Part shown: positions 50,309 through 58,267 of the stretch, one piece after another
Numbering within the stretch: the first letter of the stretch is position 1
Layout: every line of letters starts with the position of its first letter
From: JANYJZ01 sp964523395
Lineage (GTDB): Bacteria > Bacteroidota > Ignavibacteria > UBA10030 > SZUA-254
DNA length: 64,000 nucleotides
Assembly (NCBI GenBank): GCA_964523395.1
Contig: CAZFXS010000012.1
Location: 1-64,000 of the forward strand
Direction: 5' to 3'
Position numbers and translations under genes: made by a program
Notes under the pieces: generated by a model
The model's database searches: none
Seen by the model: the letters and a program-made list of their open reading frames with translations, nothing else
Told to the model about the DNA's origin: nothing

Positions 50309-51682
50309 TTATAGTTTCATTTCCTTTAATGACTGGCGAATGATATTGACGCCTTCGTCAACCTCATGTTTCTGGATTGTGAGCGGCGGACGGAAACGCA
50401 TCGACTTGTCACCGCTTCCAAGCACCACCAATCCTTTATCATACGCTTTTGTCCTCAACGCAAGACGTTCATCGCCATTGCGGAGGTCGAACGCGCAGAA
50501 CAAACCTCTGCCGCGAACATTGCTGACAACTTTCGGAAATTCCTGCTGCAATTCTTCAAGCCGCTTCTGCAGATGGTCACCCATGACGCGCGCGTTTTCT
50601 ACGATGTTTTCTTCCTGGATGATTTCCAGATAACGCTGTGACCGAACCATATCCACAAGTCCACCACCCCACGTGGAGTTTAACCTGCTCGCAACCTTGA
50701 ACACGTTATCCGGCACTTCATCGATGCGCCTGGTCGACATGAAACCGCAGACCTGCGTCTTCTTGCCGAACGTCATCAGATCCGGCTTGACAAAATACTG
50801 ATGCGCCCACATCTTGCCGGTCAGTCCAACACCGGTTTGCACCTCATCGAAAATCAGCAGAATATCATTTTTGTCGGCAATGCGGCGGAGTTCAACGAAG
50901 AACTCTTTCCGGAAATGATTGTCACCGCCTTCGCCCTGAATCGGTTCCAGGATAATCGCCGCGATATCATCTTTGTTTTGGGTGATGGCTTCCTTTATCT
51001 GATTCAGTGCGGTCTGTTCAGCTTGTTGAACAGCTTTCAGGTTTTCCTCGTTCAACGGAAATTTAATTGCAGGATTCAGAATCCGCGGCCATTTGAATTT
51101 CGGGAAAAGATCGGTCTTTGTCGGATCTGTGTTCGTTAACGAAAGTGTGTATCCCGACCGGCCATGGAAGCTTCTCTGGAAATGGATAACCTGCGTTCCT
51201 TTTTCTTCCTTGTATCCCTTCGCAAAGTTCTTCCTGATTTTCCAGTCGAATGCGGCTTTGATTGCATTCTCAACCGCGAGCGCACCGCCTTCAATGAAAA
51301 AGACGTACGGCATATAGTCGGGCATGGCAACCCGCGCGAATGTATCGACAAATTCGGCAAACTCCACGGAATACGCGTCGGAGTTCGTCAGCTTGTTCAT
51401 CGCCGCGTTCATCAGCTTTTCTTTGAACTCCGGCGTGTTCATTTTCGGATGATTCATGCCGATGGGCATGGACGCGACAAACGTGAAGAAGTCGAGAAAC
51501 TTTTTATTGGTCTTCGAATCGTAAATATACGAACCCTGGCTTCGTTCAAGATCCACCACAAAGTCGAGCGCGTCGACAAGCATATGCTTGCCGATAGTGG
51601 AATGTACTGCCATCGGATGAATGGATGACTTTACATTGTGTTGGACGACCATTTCGGTCGGAGCTAAAATGTTGGGTTTCAT
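50309..51682 (-). CDS. lat: L-lysine 6-aminotransferase
   Basis: 457 residues, class III PLP aminotransferase. SIHPMAVHSTIGKHMLVDAL at the N-terminus, PIGMNHPKMN, and ILIFDEVQTGVGLTGKMWAH are typical of LAT. LMTFGKKTQVCGFMSTRRID carries the PLP lysine in the LAT-specific GKKTQVCG context. It transfers the epsilon-amino group of lysine to 2-oxoglutarate, giving 2-aminoadipate semialdehyde/piperideine-6-carboxylate. An aldehyde dehydrogenase that could take the next step lies 2.4 kb upstream on the same strand, separated by the cysteine-rich cassette. The ribosome site is AAGGTG. The promoter is about 175 bases upstream, leaving a long structured leader. Confidence 0.92.
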   Translation of the reverse strand: MKPNILAPTEMVVQHNVKSSIHPMAVHSTIGKHMLVDALDFVVDLERSQGSYIYDSKTNKKFLDFFTFVASMPIGMNHPKMNTPEFKEKLMNAAMNKLTNSDAYSVEFAEFVDTFARVAMPDYMPYVFFIEGGALAVENAIKAAFDWKIRKNFAKGYKEEKGTQVIHFQRSFHGRSGYTLSLTNTDPTKTDLFPKFKWPRILNPAIKFPLNEENLKAVQQAEQTALNQIKEAITQNKDDIAAIILEPIQGEGGDNHFRKEFFVELRRIADKNDILLIFDEVQTGVGLTGKMWAHQYFVKPDLMTFGKKTQVCGFMSTRRIDEVPDNVFKVASRLNSTWGGGLVDMVRSQRYLEIIQEENIVENARVMGDHLQKRLEELQQEFPKVVSNVRGRGLFCAFDLRNGDERLALRTKAYDKGLVVLGSGDKSMRFRPPLTIQKHEVDEGVNIIRQSLKEMKL

Positions 51683-51854
51683 AACAGCACCTTAAAAAAT
51701 TCGTTCTAAAATAAATTATTGAGATTTCGCGTGGAAAATCTCAGTTCTTAGAAGAATTCCTGGTGCTCGAAGAGGGAGACAATGTAGGGTCTTCCGACAA
51801 AGCGGGGTAAAGTTTGTGTATAGGCTCTGAATTCGATATGTCGGAAGTTTTGCA
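51683..51854 (-). promoter_or_regulatory. lat: Structured leader of lat
   Basis: The predicted 5' leader of about 170 bases contains a 9-base perfect inverted repeat CTTCCGACA/TGTCGGAAG (51791-51799 with 51839-51847), a TTCTT/AAGAA hairpin (about 51745-51757) and an 8-base stem TGAGATTT/AAATCTCA (51720-51743). AGCACC of the leader (plus-strand 51762-51767) can pair with GGTGCT in the ribosome site (51686-51691). It does not match the lysine riboswitch core I know. Confidence 0.45.
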
Positions 51855-51860
51855 TGGGAA

Positions 51861-51889
51861 AATATACAAAAAGGGAAGGTAAGTTACAA
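51861..51889 (-). promoter_or_regulatory. lat: Sigma70-like promoter for lat
   Basis: Minus strand TTGTAA, 17 bases, TATATT. Confidence 0.6.
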
Positions 51890-52202
51890 TAACTTCAGAT
51901 ATTGAGATCCTAATTTTCAAATCTTATCTGTGAAAAAGTCATTGTATTTTATTATAAGTAAATTGCATTCGGATAATAATTAAGCATGTAAGTAGGTCTG
52001 AAAAACCCCAATCAAATGAGGATATTGTTACAGGATAGAATTATTTGTATATTTAATTTACAAAATAACCAGTTAACAATAACCTTCCCCAGAATCTTAG
52101 CGTATTCTGGGGAAGTCAGACTTATATTGAAAATTACATACTATTATGGTGTACGTCGAATATTCTTATGATACCAGTAGAAAGCGATGGAGATCGTCAT
52201 GG
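51890..52202. other. AT-rich intergenic region between lat and the cysteine-rich cassette
   Basis: No open frame with a ribosome site and no recognisable RNA gene was seen. The only clear structure is the terminator hairpin at 52084-52115. Confidence 0.5.
52070..52115 (-). terminator. Terminator of the first cysteine-rich protein gene
   Basis: CTTCCCCAGAAT (52084-52095) and ATTCTGGGGAAG (52104-52115) form a perfect 12-base stem with an eight-base loop; on the minus strand GTTATTGTTAAC follows. It is about 90 bases after the stop at 52203. Confidence 0.75.
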
Positions 52203-52628
52203 TTATTCAACTGAACACGAAATATAATATGAAGGACAACCAGTACAGCTAATTGTTAGACAACAATCGGGATGGGAATCACAATGACAAGAAAGAGGTA
52301 TATCATAAACAATGAGTGTGGTATTTTCACAATCTAGGAAGCATACTTGATTACCAACGCACACAGTCCTCTCGGGTAACGGCTCCTTTCCTTCTTTCTT
52401 GTCAAAATAATTTTGTAAATCCTGATAACTTATTTTACCGTTAGTAGCAATTTTTAGAAGTTCTTTAACTGTCACTTTTTTGGATTCTTTTTCATTAGTA
52501 TTCAAGCCGGGTTTTACACCGAGCTTATTGAGGCCTTCATAATTAACAGTCACTACTTTTTGTGCATATAGCAACTCGGAAGAAAAGGCTGTAATCAATA
52601 TCAGTATTACCGACACTATTTTCGACAT
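52203..52628 (-). CDS. Secreted ten-cysteine protein A (unknown family)
   Basis: 141 residues from ATG 52628, preceded by GGGAGTAG; a longer frame to 52673 lacks a ribosome site. The signal peptide is MSKIVSVILILITAFSSELL, probably cut near YAQ. The mature protein has a Lys-rich N-terminal half (VTVNYEGLNKLGVKPGL, KISYQDLQNYFDKKEG). The C-terminal half holds ten cysteines: ERTVCVGNQVCFLDC, IPLSCHCDSHPDCC, ISCTGC, and the last residues YISCSVE. I do not recognise the family. It is clearly homologous to the protein at 53469-53912: both have ISYxDxQ, ERTxC, TLxI, IPxxC, ISCxxCPxY and end in CSV plus one residue. It diverges from a TlpA-like thioredoxin gene 114 bases away, which may oxidise or isomerise its disulfides. 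Confidence 0.75.
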   Translation of the reverse strand: MSKIVSVILILITAFSSELLYAQKVVTVNYEGLNKLGVKPGLNTNEKESKKVTVKELLKIATNGKISYQDLQNYFDKKEGKEPLPERTVCVGNQVCFLDCENTTLIVYDIPLSCHCDSHPDCCLTISCTGCPSYYISCSVE

Positions 52629-52742
52629 GGCTACTCCCAAAATTTTATGATTGTAATAGTAAATTACGTCCAAATCTAAGTACTATTCAAGCAACTTGCA
52701 ACAAGTCCACTCTATCATTTTATTCCAAACGGGCTATTGAGT

Positions 52743-53324
52743 ATGACATTATCTAAGCAATTTGCGGTAGGTTTTATTGTGGGAATCATGATTACTCTAG
52801 TTAGTTCAATTCTTTATTTCTATTTTTCAGAAAAATCAAAATCGGATAATGGTTTTTCAACCCAGGTAAATAAAAGCCTAGATCCGATCGACCTCCCTTC
52901 AGATACCGTCGGAATGTACTCGTATTTATGGGATTGGCAAGTCAATGATTTACGTGGTGGAAGTGTTAAACTCGCTACCTTCAAAGGAAAAGCGATTTAC
53001 TTACATTTTTGGGCAACTTGGTGTCCACCATGTGTTGTTGAATTACCTGAAATCCAACAATTATATGATTCTCTGCAACGTGAGAACATCGCATTTCTTA
53101 TGGTTTCAAACGAACGTGAAAGTAAGATCGAACAATTTATTCGTCAACATCAATACACTTTTCCTGTATACTATACTCGTGAAGATGTTCCTGAGGCATT
53201 TTCTTTTATTGGCATACCGAGCACATTTGTTCTTGATCGGGCAGGCACTATCCGAATCAAACAAACCGGTGCTGCCAAATGGAATCAACCAAAAACAATT
53301 CGGTTTTTACGTAAAATAATGTGA
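52743..53324 (+). CDS. Membrane-anchored TlpA/ResA-like thioredoxin
   Basis: 193 residues from ATG 52743 (a TTG six bases upstream is the alternative). One N-terminal helix (QFAVGFIVGIMITLVSSILY) anchors a periplasmic thioredoxin fold: AIYLHFWATWCPPCVVELPE with the CPPC active site near residue 100, IGIPSTFVLDRAG with the cis-Pro loop. Members of this family reduce or rearrange disulfides outside the cytoplasm, as in cytochrome c maturation. No heme-handling genes are next to it. Instead it sits between two genes for ten-cysteine secreted proteins, so those are its likely clients. The divergent start next to protein A allows shared control. Confidence 0.88.
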   Translation: MTLSKQFAVGFIVGIMITLVSSILYFYFSEKSKSDNGFSTQVNKSLDPIDLPSDTVGMYSYLWDWQVNDLRGGSVKLATFKGKAIYLHFWATWCPPCVVELPEIQQLYDSLQRENIAFLMVSNERESKIEQFIRQHQYTFPVYYTREDVPEAFSFIGIPSTFVLDRAGTIRIKQTGAAKWNQPKTIRFLRKIM

Positions 53325-53346
53325 TTTAGTTTGGCATCTATTCTAC

Positions 53347-53375
53347 TTGACAATCATCAATTGCTTTTATAAATT
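53347..53375 (+). promoter_or_regulatory. Sigma70 promoter for cysteine-rich protein B
   Basis: TTGACA, 17 bases, TAAATT, starting 22 bases after the TlpA-like gene stop. It leaves a leader of about 85 bases. Confidence 0.7.
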
Positions 53376-53468
53376 AATCCAACCAAAGTAATCATACCTC
53401 GCTCTCTTACAGGAGAAGGTAAAAACTGGTTGTAATTAATTGTCAAACATAAATTGGAGGAATGTATT

Positions 53469-53912
53469 ATGCTTAACAGGTTCTTGCTCACCATCACCGC
53501 TTTGCTTGTAATATTTAGCTGGACACATGTCCTTGGTCAACAACCTACTACAATGAAGACAAAGACAATAGCATACAAAGATCTTAATTCCCTTGCTAAA
53601 GAAGCGGGGTCTGGAGTGCATGAACTTATTAAAGTAAAAGCTTCTGACCTCCCATTTAAAGTAATTGACGGTAAAAAAACGATCTCCTATAAAGACATTC
53701 AAGATTTTACTTCAAAAGGAAAAAAAGGAGATCCGCCATCCTCTGAACGAACGTATTGTACAGGCCCGAAATCGATCTGCTGCCCTTGTGATGGATCTAC
53801 CCTTTGCATAGTTGAAATTCCTCAAGAATGCTCGGTCGCGTGCGGGGTGGACCAAATAGTAATTTCATGCCCAACATGTCCAGATTACATTGTTGAATGC
53901 TCGGTTAACTAA
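53469..53912 (+). CDS. Secreted ten-cysteine protein B (unknown family)
   Basis: 147 residues from ATG 53469, with GGAGG eight bases before it. The signal peptide is MLNRFLLTITALLVIFSW, probably cut near LGQ. The mature protein has a Lys/Asp-rich N-terminal half (KTISYKDIQDFTSKGKK) and a cysteine-rich C-terminal half: ERTYCTGPKSICCPC, TLCIVEIPQECSVAC, ISCPTC, ending YIVECSVN. Ten cysteines in all, matching protein A in number and in the framework ERTxC, IPxxC, ISCxxCPxY, CSV. Some cysteines shift position between the two, so the pair is diverged rather than a recent duplicate. No Trp occurs in the mature part. Function unknown; a secreted, disulfide-stabilised or metal-binding role is plausible. 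Confidence 0.75.
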   Translation: MLNRFLLTITALLVIFSWTHVLGQQPTTMKTKTIAYKDLNSLAKEAGSGVHELIKVKASDLPFKVIDGKKTISYKDIQDFTSKGKKGDPPSSERTYCTGPKSICCPCDGSTLCIVEIPQECSVACGVDQIVISCPTCPDYIVECSVN

Positions 53913-53940
53913 ATTTGTAATCGACCTCTATCGCAACAAC

Positions 53941-53978
53941 AAAAATCTCGCCATGCAACAATGGCGAGATTTTTATTT
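53941..53978. terminator. Bidirectional terminator between cysteine-rich protein B and aldehyde dehydrogenase
   Basis: AAAAATCTCGCCAT (53941-53954) and ATGGCGAGATTTTT (53961-53974) form a perfect 14-base stem with a six-base loop and T-runs in both directions. Confidence 0.92.
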
Positions 53979-54066
53979 TAATGATACTCCATGAACTAAG
54001 TTGGCATTGGCTTTATTATATATAATAAGTATGTGATCTTCCCCAGGTTTTCTTTGCATTCCAAAT

Positions 54067-55548
54067 CTATGCATCGATCTGCGCTCGTTGTAGCTTGCCG
54101 CTGTAATCAACGTACACGGTTTTCCACTCGCTGAAGAACTCGAATACCGTCCAGCCCCCTTCGCGGTGCCCATTACCGGTTTGCTTTACGCCGCCGAACG
54201 GCATGTGCGCTTCCGCGCCTATTGTCGGGCCGTTGATGTACGTTATGCCCGCCTTGATATCACGGATAGCTTTGAATGCGTTGTTGATATTTCCTGTATA
54301 GATCGATGATGAAAGTCCGTAGATCGTATTGTTAAGAACATTAATGCCTTCATCAAGGTCCTTAATCTTAATAACGGATAATACCGGGCCGAAAATTTCT
54401 TCCTTCGCGATGCGCATTGTCGGCTTGACATCGGTAAAGATTGTCGGCTGATAAAACCAGCCGTTGCTTAAACCATTACCTGACGCAAATGAACCGCCGA
54501 CAGCGAGTTTCGCCCCTTCGTTGTTACCGATCTCAACATAACTGTGCACGCTCTTTCGTTGTCCCTCATGGATACAGGGACCGACATCAGTTGTCTCCAG
54601 CAAACCGTCGCCCAGTCGTAATTTTTGCGTCCGGCCGACAAGATCAGCCATAAATTTATCGTGGATTTTCTCGTGCAGAAGCAGTCTGCTCGTTGCTGTA
54701 CAGCGCTGTCCGGTCGTTCCGAATGCGCCCCACAGAACACCGTCAATAGCAAGATGCAGATCGGCATCGTCCATAACAATCTGGGCATTCTTTCCACCGA
54801 GCTCAAGTGACACACGCTTCAATGTCTTGCTTGCAACTTCGGAAATCTTAATGCCAACCCCGGTTGAGCCGGTGAAGCTGATGAGGTCAACATCGGAATG
54901 CTCGACAATCGCCATGCCGACGTCACTGCCGCCGCCATGCACGATGTTCACGACACCGTCGGGAACGCCGGCTTCTGCAAGAATTTCGACAAGCATCGTT
55001 GCTGTCGCGGGAGTGTCGGAAGCGGGCTTAAAGACAATTGTATTGCCGCAAAGAAGCGCGGGAAAAATTTTCCACGTCGGTATCGCCATCGGGAAATTCC
55101 ACGGTGTAACAATGCCCGCTACGCCGATGGGTGTGCGGATTGCCATATTGAACTTATTCGGCAATTCAGATGGAACCGTATGGCCAAAGAGGCGCCTTCC
55201 TTCCGACGCGGCATAGTATGCTGTATCAATGCCTTCCTGAACATCACCGCGGGTCTCGACCAGCACTTTTCCCATTTCGCGTGTCATCATCTTAGCAATA
55301 TCTTCTTTACGCTCAACCATGATATCGCCGACTTTTTTCAGGATATCTCCGCGTTTCGGGGCTGGTACAAGCCGCCATGTGTCAAATGCTTTTTTCGCCG
55401 CCTTCACAGCATCCTCAACGTCTTCCTTGGACGATTTTGGAAAGGTGCCGAGAAGCTCAGTCCAGTTCGCGGGATTTCTGTTTTCAAACACCTGCCCCGA
55501 CTTCGCATCTACCCATTTACCGTTAATAAAATTCTGGTACTTCTTCAT
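54067..55548 (-). CDS. Aldehyde dehydrogenase, possibly 2-aminoadipate-semialdehyde dehydrogenase
   Basis: 493 residues, NAD(P)-dependent ALDH superfamily. IVTPWNFPMAIPTWKIFPAL starts the cofactor domain, SFTGSTGVGIKI is the glycine motif, SLELGGKNAQIVMDDAD has the general-base Glu and GTTGQRCTATSRLLL the catalytic Cys. In Flavobacterium lutescens an ALDH (pcd) partners lat to turn piperideine-6-carboxylate into 2-aminoadipate; the presence of lat nearby makes the same role plausible here, but substrate cannot be read from the sequence. It lies 36 bases downstream of purB on the same strand and ends at the bidirectional terminator. Confidence 0.88.
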   Translation of the reverse strand: MKKYQNFINGKWVDAKSGQVFENRNPANWTELLGTFPKSSKEDVEDAVKAAKKAFDTWRLVPAPKRGDILKKVGDIMVERKEDIAKMMTREMGKVLVETRGDVQEGIDTAYYAASEGRRLFGHTVPSELPNKFNMAIRTPIGVAGIVTPWNFPMAIPTWKIFPALLCGNTIVFKPASDTPATATMLVEILAEAGVPDGVVNIVHGGGSDVGMAIVEHSDVDLISFTGSTGVGIKISEVASKTLKRVSLELGGKNAQIVMDDADLHLAIDGVLWGAFGTTGQRCTATSRLLLHEKIHDKFMADLVGRTQKLRLGDGLLETTDVGPCIHEGQRKSVHSYVEIGNNEGAKLAVGGSFASGNGLSNGWFYQPTIFTDVKPTMRIAKEEIFGPVLSVIKIKDLDEGINVLNNTIYGLSSSIYTGNINNAFKAIRDIKAGITYINGPTIGAEAHMPFGGVKQTGNGHREGGWTVFEFFSEWKTVYVDYSGKLQRAQIDA

Positions 55549-55584
55549 AATAACCTCGTTGTGTGAATAAGATTGTAATTCTGA

Positions 55585-56880
55585 TTAGGATAAACCGACC
55601 CGTTGAAAAATAGCACCTACATGTTTTGTGCTTTTCTTCAAATCAAACAATTCTTCCAGTTCACCATTGTTAAGATAGGAAGCGATTGCTTTATCATTTT
55701 TCAAAACATCCATAAAATTCTTTTTCGATTCCCATACATCCATCGCGTTTTTTTGAACGGAAGCATATGCATCCTCCCGTTTCATCCCTTTTTTGGTTAA
55801 CGCGAGAAGAACGGATTGCGAAAAAATAAGACCGTGGGTCAGTTCCAGATTCTTCTTCATGTTTTCAGGATAGACAAGGAGTTTATCGATAATATTGGTA
55901 AACTGCGCGAGCATGTAGTCGAGCAGGATACAGCTGTCGGGAATAATGATGCGTTCAACAGATGAATGGGTAATATCCCGTTCATGCCAGAGCGCGACAT
56001 TTTCCATTGCGGCGTGAGCATTTCCGCGCAGTACGCGCGCAAGCCCGGCAATGCGCTCGCAGGTAATCGGATTACGCTTATGCGGCATCGCCGAGGAGCC
56101 TTTTTGTCCTTTGGAAAAATACTCTTCCGCTTCCAGCACTTCCGTTTTCTGAAGATGACGGATTTCCGTCGCGAATTTTTCGAGTGAACTACCGATAACA
56201 GCAAGTGTCGTTAGAAATTCCGCGTGCAAATCACGTTGAAGCACTTGTGTCGAAACCGGCGCGGGCTTCAATCCTAATTTTTCACAGACATATTTCTCAA
56301 CGGAGGGGTCGAGATGCTCGAACGTGCCGACCGCGCCGGAGATTTGACCGACCGAAATAGTCTCAACTGCCTGGGTAAGCCTTCTGATATTGCGAACCGT
56401 TTCATCATACCAAAGTGCAAGCTTCAACCCAAATGTCGTTGGCTCCGCGTGAATGCCGTGCGTTCTTCCCACCATCACCGTGTATTTGAATTCTTTCGCG
56501 CGCCGGGCTAATACTTCCCTCAGTGCGCCCAGGCCTTTAAGAAGCAGTTCGCCGGATTGCTTCATCTGTACCGCAAGTCCCGTGTCAAGCACATCCGACG
56601 ATGTCATGCCAAGATGGATAAAGCGGGATTCCGGTCCGACATGCTCGCCGACCGCGGTAAGAAACGCAATGACATCGTGCTTTACTTCAGCTTCTATCGC
56701 TTCGATGCGGCTAACGTCGAACTTCGCTTTTTTCCTGATGACATCGACGGCTTCTTTGGGAATAATTCCGAGTGTTGCCTGCGCCTCACAGGCAAGGATT
56801 TCAACTTCAAGCCAGGTGCGGTATTTGTTTTCCTCCGACCAGATGGCTCCCATTTCTTTGCGTGTGTAGCGTGGAATCAC
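55585..56880 (-). CDS. purB: Adenylosuccinate lyase
   Basis: 431 residues. TSSDVLDTGLAVQMK and GRTHGIHAEPTTFG are active-site regions with the catalytic His, and GSSAMPHKRNPITCERI is the fumarase/ASL superfamily signature loop with the catalytic Ser. It acts twice in purine synthesis, splitting SAICAR and adenylosuccinate to release fumarate. The GTG start overlaps the htrA stop as GTGA, so the two are translationally coupled although their functions differ. Confidence 0.95.
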   Translation of the reverse strand: MIPRYTRKEMGAIWSEENKYRTWLEVEILACEAQATLGIIPKEAVDVIRKKAKFDVSRIEAIEAEVKHDVIAFLTAVGEHVGPESRFIHLGMTSSDVLDTGLAVQMKQSGELLLKGLGALREVLARRAKEFKYTVMVGRTHGIHAEPTTFGLKLALWYDETVRNIRRLTQAVETISVGQISGAVGTFEHLDPSVEKYVCEKLGLKPAPVSTQVLQRDLHAEFLTTLAVIGSSLEKFATEIRHLQKTEVLEAEEYFSKGQKGSSAMPHKRNPITCERIAGLARVLRGNAHAAMENVALWHERDITHSSVERIIIPDSCILLDYMLAQFTNIIDKLLVYPENMKKNLELTHGLIFSQSVLLALTKKGMKREDAYASVQKNAMDVWESKKNFMDVLKNDKAIASYLNNGELEELFDLKKSTKHVGAIFQRVGLS

Positions 56881-58091
56881 GACGGGCGGCGCTCCAGTTT
56901 CAGATCAAGGGTGAGAGTTTTTTTCTCGCGGAGGATTTTTATTTTCAGAACATCCCCTGCTTTCGCGTCGCTGACAATTGAAATGATATTGTCTTCATTC
57001 ATCACTCGCTCGTTATTTACTTCAAGAATAATATCGCCCGGCTTAAATCCGCCGCGGGAGGCAGGACTGTCTCGTCTGACATCACTGACGATAACGCCTT
57101 CCGCTTTTTCCAGTCCGAAATATCTTGCAACACGCGCATCGACAGTTTGTACCTCAAGTCCCGTCCAGAAATTCCGCTCGATCTTGCCGTTCTTTTTCAA
57201 TTCGGCCATTACGGTTTTTACGCGATTGATGGGAATAGCAAAGCCAAGTCCGATACTTCCCTGGTTCGGTGTAAAAATGACCGCGTTAATGCCGATAACT
57301 TCACCGACGGAATTAATCAGCGGTCCGCCACTGTTTCCCGAATTGATAGATGCGTCTGTTTGGATCATTCCGCGATAATATCTTCCGCCATCGGCATTCA
57401 GATTCATTCCTGTTGCACTGACAACGCCGACGGTAACCGTCGGTTTATCATTGATATCAAACAACCCGAAAGGATTTCCCAGCGCAATCACCCATTCACC
57501 GATAAGAACGTCGTCGGAATTTCCCAGTTTCAAATAAGGAAAATTCTTCCCTTCTATCTTTATCAATGATATGTCTGAAACGAGATCGGTTCCGATTAGT
57601 TCTGCTTTGTATTTTTCTTTGTTGGTAAGAGTTACGGTAATTTCTTTCGCGTTGCCCGCAACGTGGTCATTGGTGAGAATGTAACCATCAGGTGAGACAA
57701 TAAAACCGGAGCCGAGGCTTTTTAATTCCTGCTTATATGTGCGGTCACCGAAGAATTGCCTGAAGAACGGATCGTTACCGAAGAAACCGCCCCACGGATC
57801 ACGGTACTGATATTCACGCACTTCCGTAACATTGATACCGACAACAGCAGGACTTGCCTGCGCGACTGCGTTTGTAATGGCATTGCGCCGCGATCCTGAA
57901 ATCTGTGACGAAACGCTGTCACGTTGTACCGAACCGAATGTTTGTTGTTCGATATTGGAAGCTGTGATTGCTTGAACGTTACCTGACTCAGATTGATTTT
58001 CCGTCTTTTGGCCGGCTCCGTACCCTGCCCAGTAACCGAAGGCAATCGAACCAAAAAGAAGTGCGACTATTCCAATGAGTTTCTTTCCCAT
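56877..58091 (-). CDS. HtrA/DegQ-like periplasmic serine protease
   Basis: 404 residues. An N-terminal membrane helix (KLIGIVALLFGSIAFGYWAG) is followed by a trypsin-like domain with His143 (LTNDHVAG), Asp173 (LVSDISLIKIEG) and Ser254 (INSGNSGGPL). One PDZ domain lies near the C-terminus (SPASRGGFKPGDIILEVNNE). DegP and DegQ carry two PDZ domains; the single-PDZ, membrane-anchored form is like DegS or HhoA. It degrades or refolds damaged envelope proteins. A 22-base near-perfect palindrome lies 28 bases upstream of the ATG (58119-58140). Confidence 0.93.
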   Translation of the reverse strand: MGKKLIGIVALLFGSIAFGYWAGYGAGQKTENQSESGNVQAITASNIEQQTFGSVQRDSVSSQISGSRRNAITNAVAQASPAVVGINVTEVREYQYRDPWGGFFGNDPFFRQFFGDRTYKQELKSLGSGFIVSPDGYILTNDHVAGNAKEITVTLTNKEKYKAELIGTDLVSDISLIKIEGKNFPYLKLGNSDDVLIGEWVIALGNPFGLFDINDKPTVTVGVVSATGMNLNADGGRYYRGMIQTDASINSGNSGGPLINSVGEVIGINAVIFTPNQGSIGLGFAIPINRVKTVMAELKKNGKIERNFWTGLEVQTVDARVARYFGLEKAEGVIVSDVRRDSPASRGGFKPGDIILEVNNERVMNEDNIISIVSDAKAGDVLKIKILREKKTLTLDLKLERRPS

Positions 58092-58118
58092 AGCATCGAA
58101 TCCTTAAAACATTTTTAA

Positions 58119-58140
58119 CTGAATTTTTCGAAAAAATCAG
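58119..58140. promoter_or_regulatory. 22-bp near-perfect palindrome upstream of htrA
   Basis: CTGAATTTTTCG followed by AAAAAATCAG; only one base pair breaks the symmetry. It could be an operator or a 5' leader hairpin. I found no clear promoter for this gene. Confidence 0.45.
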
Positions 58141-58164
58141 AATGTTGAGGTCCCAATTTAATTC

Positions 58165-58219
58165 GATCCCTCCCCTTTAATTCCCCTACCTTAGTAAGGG
58201 AGGGGAAAGGGGTGGGATC
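58165..58219. repeat. 55-bp REP-like palindrome
   Basis: GATCCC-t-CCCCTTT-aatt-CCCCTaCCTT pairs with AAGGgAGGGG-AAAGGGG-t-GGGATC around a three-base loop. C-rich and G-rich arms with small symmetric mismatches are typical of dispersed intergenic palindromes. It lies between the transketolase stop and htrA and may also stop transcription, though no T-tract follows on the minus strand. Confidence 0.7.
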
Positions 58220-58267
58220 AGAAAATAAACTGAACGCTATCTGAACATTAATGTCACTCAGAGGTTT

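Noticed and set aside
51683..51854. Lysine riboswitch before lat
   Set aside because: The conserved core and helix order of the known lysine riboswitch are not visible; only generic hairpins and a possible ribosome-site pairing were kept.
52203..53912. Cysteine-rich proteins as quinohemoprotein or methylamine dehydrogenase small subunits
   Set aside because: Those subunits need Trp for the quinone cofactor; neither mature protein has a Trp, and no maturation enzymes or large subunits are nearby.
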